DNA of 64,000 nt from Streptomyces sp. XD-27. GTDB lineage: Bacteria; Actinomycetota; Actinomycetes; Streptomycetales; Streptomycetaceae. Made by a program: the position numbers and the translations under genes. Positions 62,514-64,000 of the stretch are shown here, one piece after another (positions within the stretch are counted from its first letter, which is position 1; each line of letters begins with the position of its first letter). The stretch is taken from assembly GCF_030553055.1 (NCBI RefSeq), contig NZ_CP130713.1:5084001-5148000 (forward strand), given 5' to 3'. Below the pieces are notes generated by a model that ran no database searches, had not been told where the DNA came from, and worked only from the letters and a program-made list of their open reading frames with translations.

Positions 62514-63665
62514 TCAGTGCGGCAGCTGCGCCGGCGTGCCGCCGTTGCCCTCCCAGCCCGCCACCGCCAGCGCCCGGTACACCACGTACTCCGCCGCCGG
62601 GTCCGCGCCGTACGACCACGGGATCGCGCCCACGTGCCCGTCCACCCGCCGCAGCTGCTCCATCGCCTCCGCGTACCGCTCCGCCCGGACCAGGAACCAC
62701 ACCAGCAGGTGGCGGACGTGCGGCAGCACCGGGTGGTCGGCGGGGGCGTGCAGGGCCGCGAACCGCGCGCCTTCGATCGCCCGCGTGATCACCTCGCTCT
62801 GATACAGCGAGCGCACCAGCTGCACCTCCGGCAGGTGCTCGAAGACCGCGAACAGCGGCAGCGCGGGCAGCAGGCTCCCCTTGGGCGCGGAGGCGGCCGC
62901 CGACTGCGCGAAGGCGTCGGCCTGGTCCTGCGAACCGTGCCACTTCTCGCACCAGTAGAGCAGCGCGGCCAGATGCGCGCCCATGTGGTGCGGCGCGCGC
63001 TCGGTGACCTTGGCCCACAGCTCCTCGAAGTCCGCCTGCCGGTAGGCCAGGCCGCGTGCCACGCCGAGTTCGACGATGTACGGAACGGGGTCGCCGGGGG
63101 CCAGCAATGCCGCCTCGGCGCAGACCGTACGCGCCTCCTCCATGATCATGCGGAAGTCCTCGGACGACGGGTCGCGCAGCGCCTGCATCACCAGGAACGC
63201 CGCGTGCACCGCCGCCCCGCCCGGGTCCTTGGGCGCCTCCACCCGCCAGGTGCGCAGCCACATCCCGCCCTGGCCGGGGGAGACCGCCAGCTCGTGCGCC
63301 GCCGCCCCGGCCAGCGTCTGCACCCGCTGCCAGCGCAGCTCCGAGGCGGATTCGGTGAGGGCCAGCAGCCGGGCCGCGGGCTGCCACTCCCTGGTGCGCT
63401 GGATCTCCTCCAGGGCGTCGGCCAGCTCCGGGTCGGGTCCCGGCAGCCGCACGTCGAGCCGCTCGCGCGGCACGAACCCGTACGCGGTGGGATCACCGGC
63501 GCGCAGTGCGCCCCGCATCGCCTCGCCGCCCGCGCGCCTGCGCAGCACCATGGGCACGACAAGGACACCGCCGACCATGACGATGCCGATGAGGATGACG
63601 AGCATTTCCATGACCTTGTTCCCGACCTTGTCCCCGTGAGACTCCACGACGGCCCCATGAAGCAT
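62514..63665 (-). CDS. Membrane-anchored hypothetical protein with helical-repeat cytosolic domain
   Basis: A 383-residue protein. One N-terminal span (VILIGIVMVGGVLVVPMVLRRR) leads to about 330 residues of helical, TPR-like sequence with Trp and Arg (REWQPAARLLALTES, WAKVTERAPHHMGAHLAALLYW, RHLLVWFLVRAERYAEAMEQL). No catalytic motif is seen. Possibly a scaffold on the inner face of the membrane. The ATG at 63665 has GAGGA 5 nt upstream; ATG 63611, just before the span, is a plausible shorter start with a weaker site. I recognise it only as a conserved hypothetical of the Streptomyces type. Confidence 0.75.
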   Translation of the reverse strand: MLHGAVVESHGDKVGNKVMEMLVILIGIVMVGGVLVVPMVLRRRAGGEAMRGALRAGDPTAYGFVPRERLDVRLPGPDPELADALEEIQRTREWQPAARLLALTESASELRWQRVQTLAGAAAHELAVSPGQGGMWLRTWRVEAPKDPGGAAVHAAFLVMQALRDPSSEDFRMIMEEARTVCAEAALLAPGDPVPYIVELGVARGLAYRQADFEELWAKVTERAPHHMGAHLAALLYWCEKWHGSQDQADAFAQSAAASAPKGSLLPALPLFAVFEHLPEVQLVRSLYQSEVITRAIEGARFAALHAPADHPVLPHVRHLLVWFLVRAERYAEAMEQLRRVDGHVGAIPWSYGADPAAEYVVYRALAVAGWEGNGGTPAQLPH

Positions 63666-63678
63666 GACGTCCTCATGA

Positions 63679-64000
<322 letters not shown>

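Overview
The window is a 64-kb piece of a very GC-rich actinobacterial chromosome, almost certainly Streptomyces or a close relative. Third codon positions are nearly all G or C, GTG starts and 4-bp ATGA/GTGA overlaps are common, several genes look leaderless, and the core blocks are those I know from Streptomyces: rsmI, tatD, rpfB-rsmA-ispE, galTEK, ppc, pth-rplY-prs-glmU-tRNA-Gln and mfd. This assignment rests on gene content from memory, not on a search.

Layout. 1-10 kb: VOC protein, lipoprotein-type penicillin-binding protein, protein O-mannosyltransferase, rsmI, a small zinc-ribbon gene, tatD, and the overlapping rpfB-rsmA-ispE operon. 10-20 kb: a solitary Phd/YefM antitoxin, an ABC-F ATPase, a Pro-rich membrane-anchored protein, two LuxR-type response regulators flanking the galactose operon galT-galE-galK. 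20-28 kb: MarR and trans-aconitate methyltransferase, fatty-acid desaturase with its TetR partner, ppc, and a sortase-substrate surface protein. 28-33 kb: pth, rplY, prs, glmU, tRNA-Gln and an orphan histidine kinase. 34-40 kb: a toxin/immunity-type island of SUKH-3, YwqJ-like deaminase, HNH(WHH)-SUKH and a 1,106-residue protein built from Imm35-like, collagen-like, deaminase and SUKH-4-like parts. 40-47 kb: coiled-coil protein, DHA2-family exporter, MacB/FtsX-type ABC exporter, secreted phospholipase A2. 47-64 kb: mfd, an AbiEii-type nucleotidyltransferase with an unknown partner, DUF4331, PucR regulator, secreted proteins, a degenerate IS21-like transposase, ArsR, SnoaL-type protein, msrA and the start of a cystathionine gamma-synthase gene.

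Two points run across the whole window. First, four otherwise intact genes (the zinc-ribbon gene near 5.2 kb, the Pro-rich protein near 12.9 kb, the response regulator near 19.85 kb, and mfd near 48.5 kb) each switch frame in the sense of exactly one missing base, each time at or beside a C or G homopolymer. This looks more like systematic homopolymer under-calling than four real mutations. Second, at least seven genes have a TANNNT box 6-8 nt before the start codon and no Shine-Dalgarno sequence, as expected for leaderless mRNAs.

The most unusual biology is the 34-40 kb island, where toxin-type catalytic domains are fused in cis to immunity-type domains and carry no secretion leader. Next come the AbiEii protein paired with an unrecognised 2H-like protein, the domesticated-looking IstA homologue, and well-formed operators at marR/tam and at the desaturase promoter.
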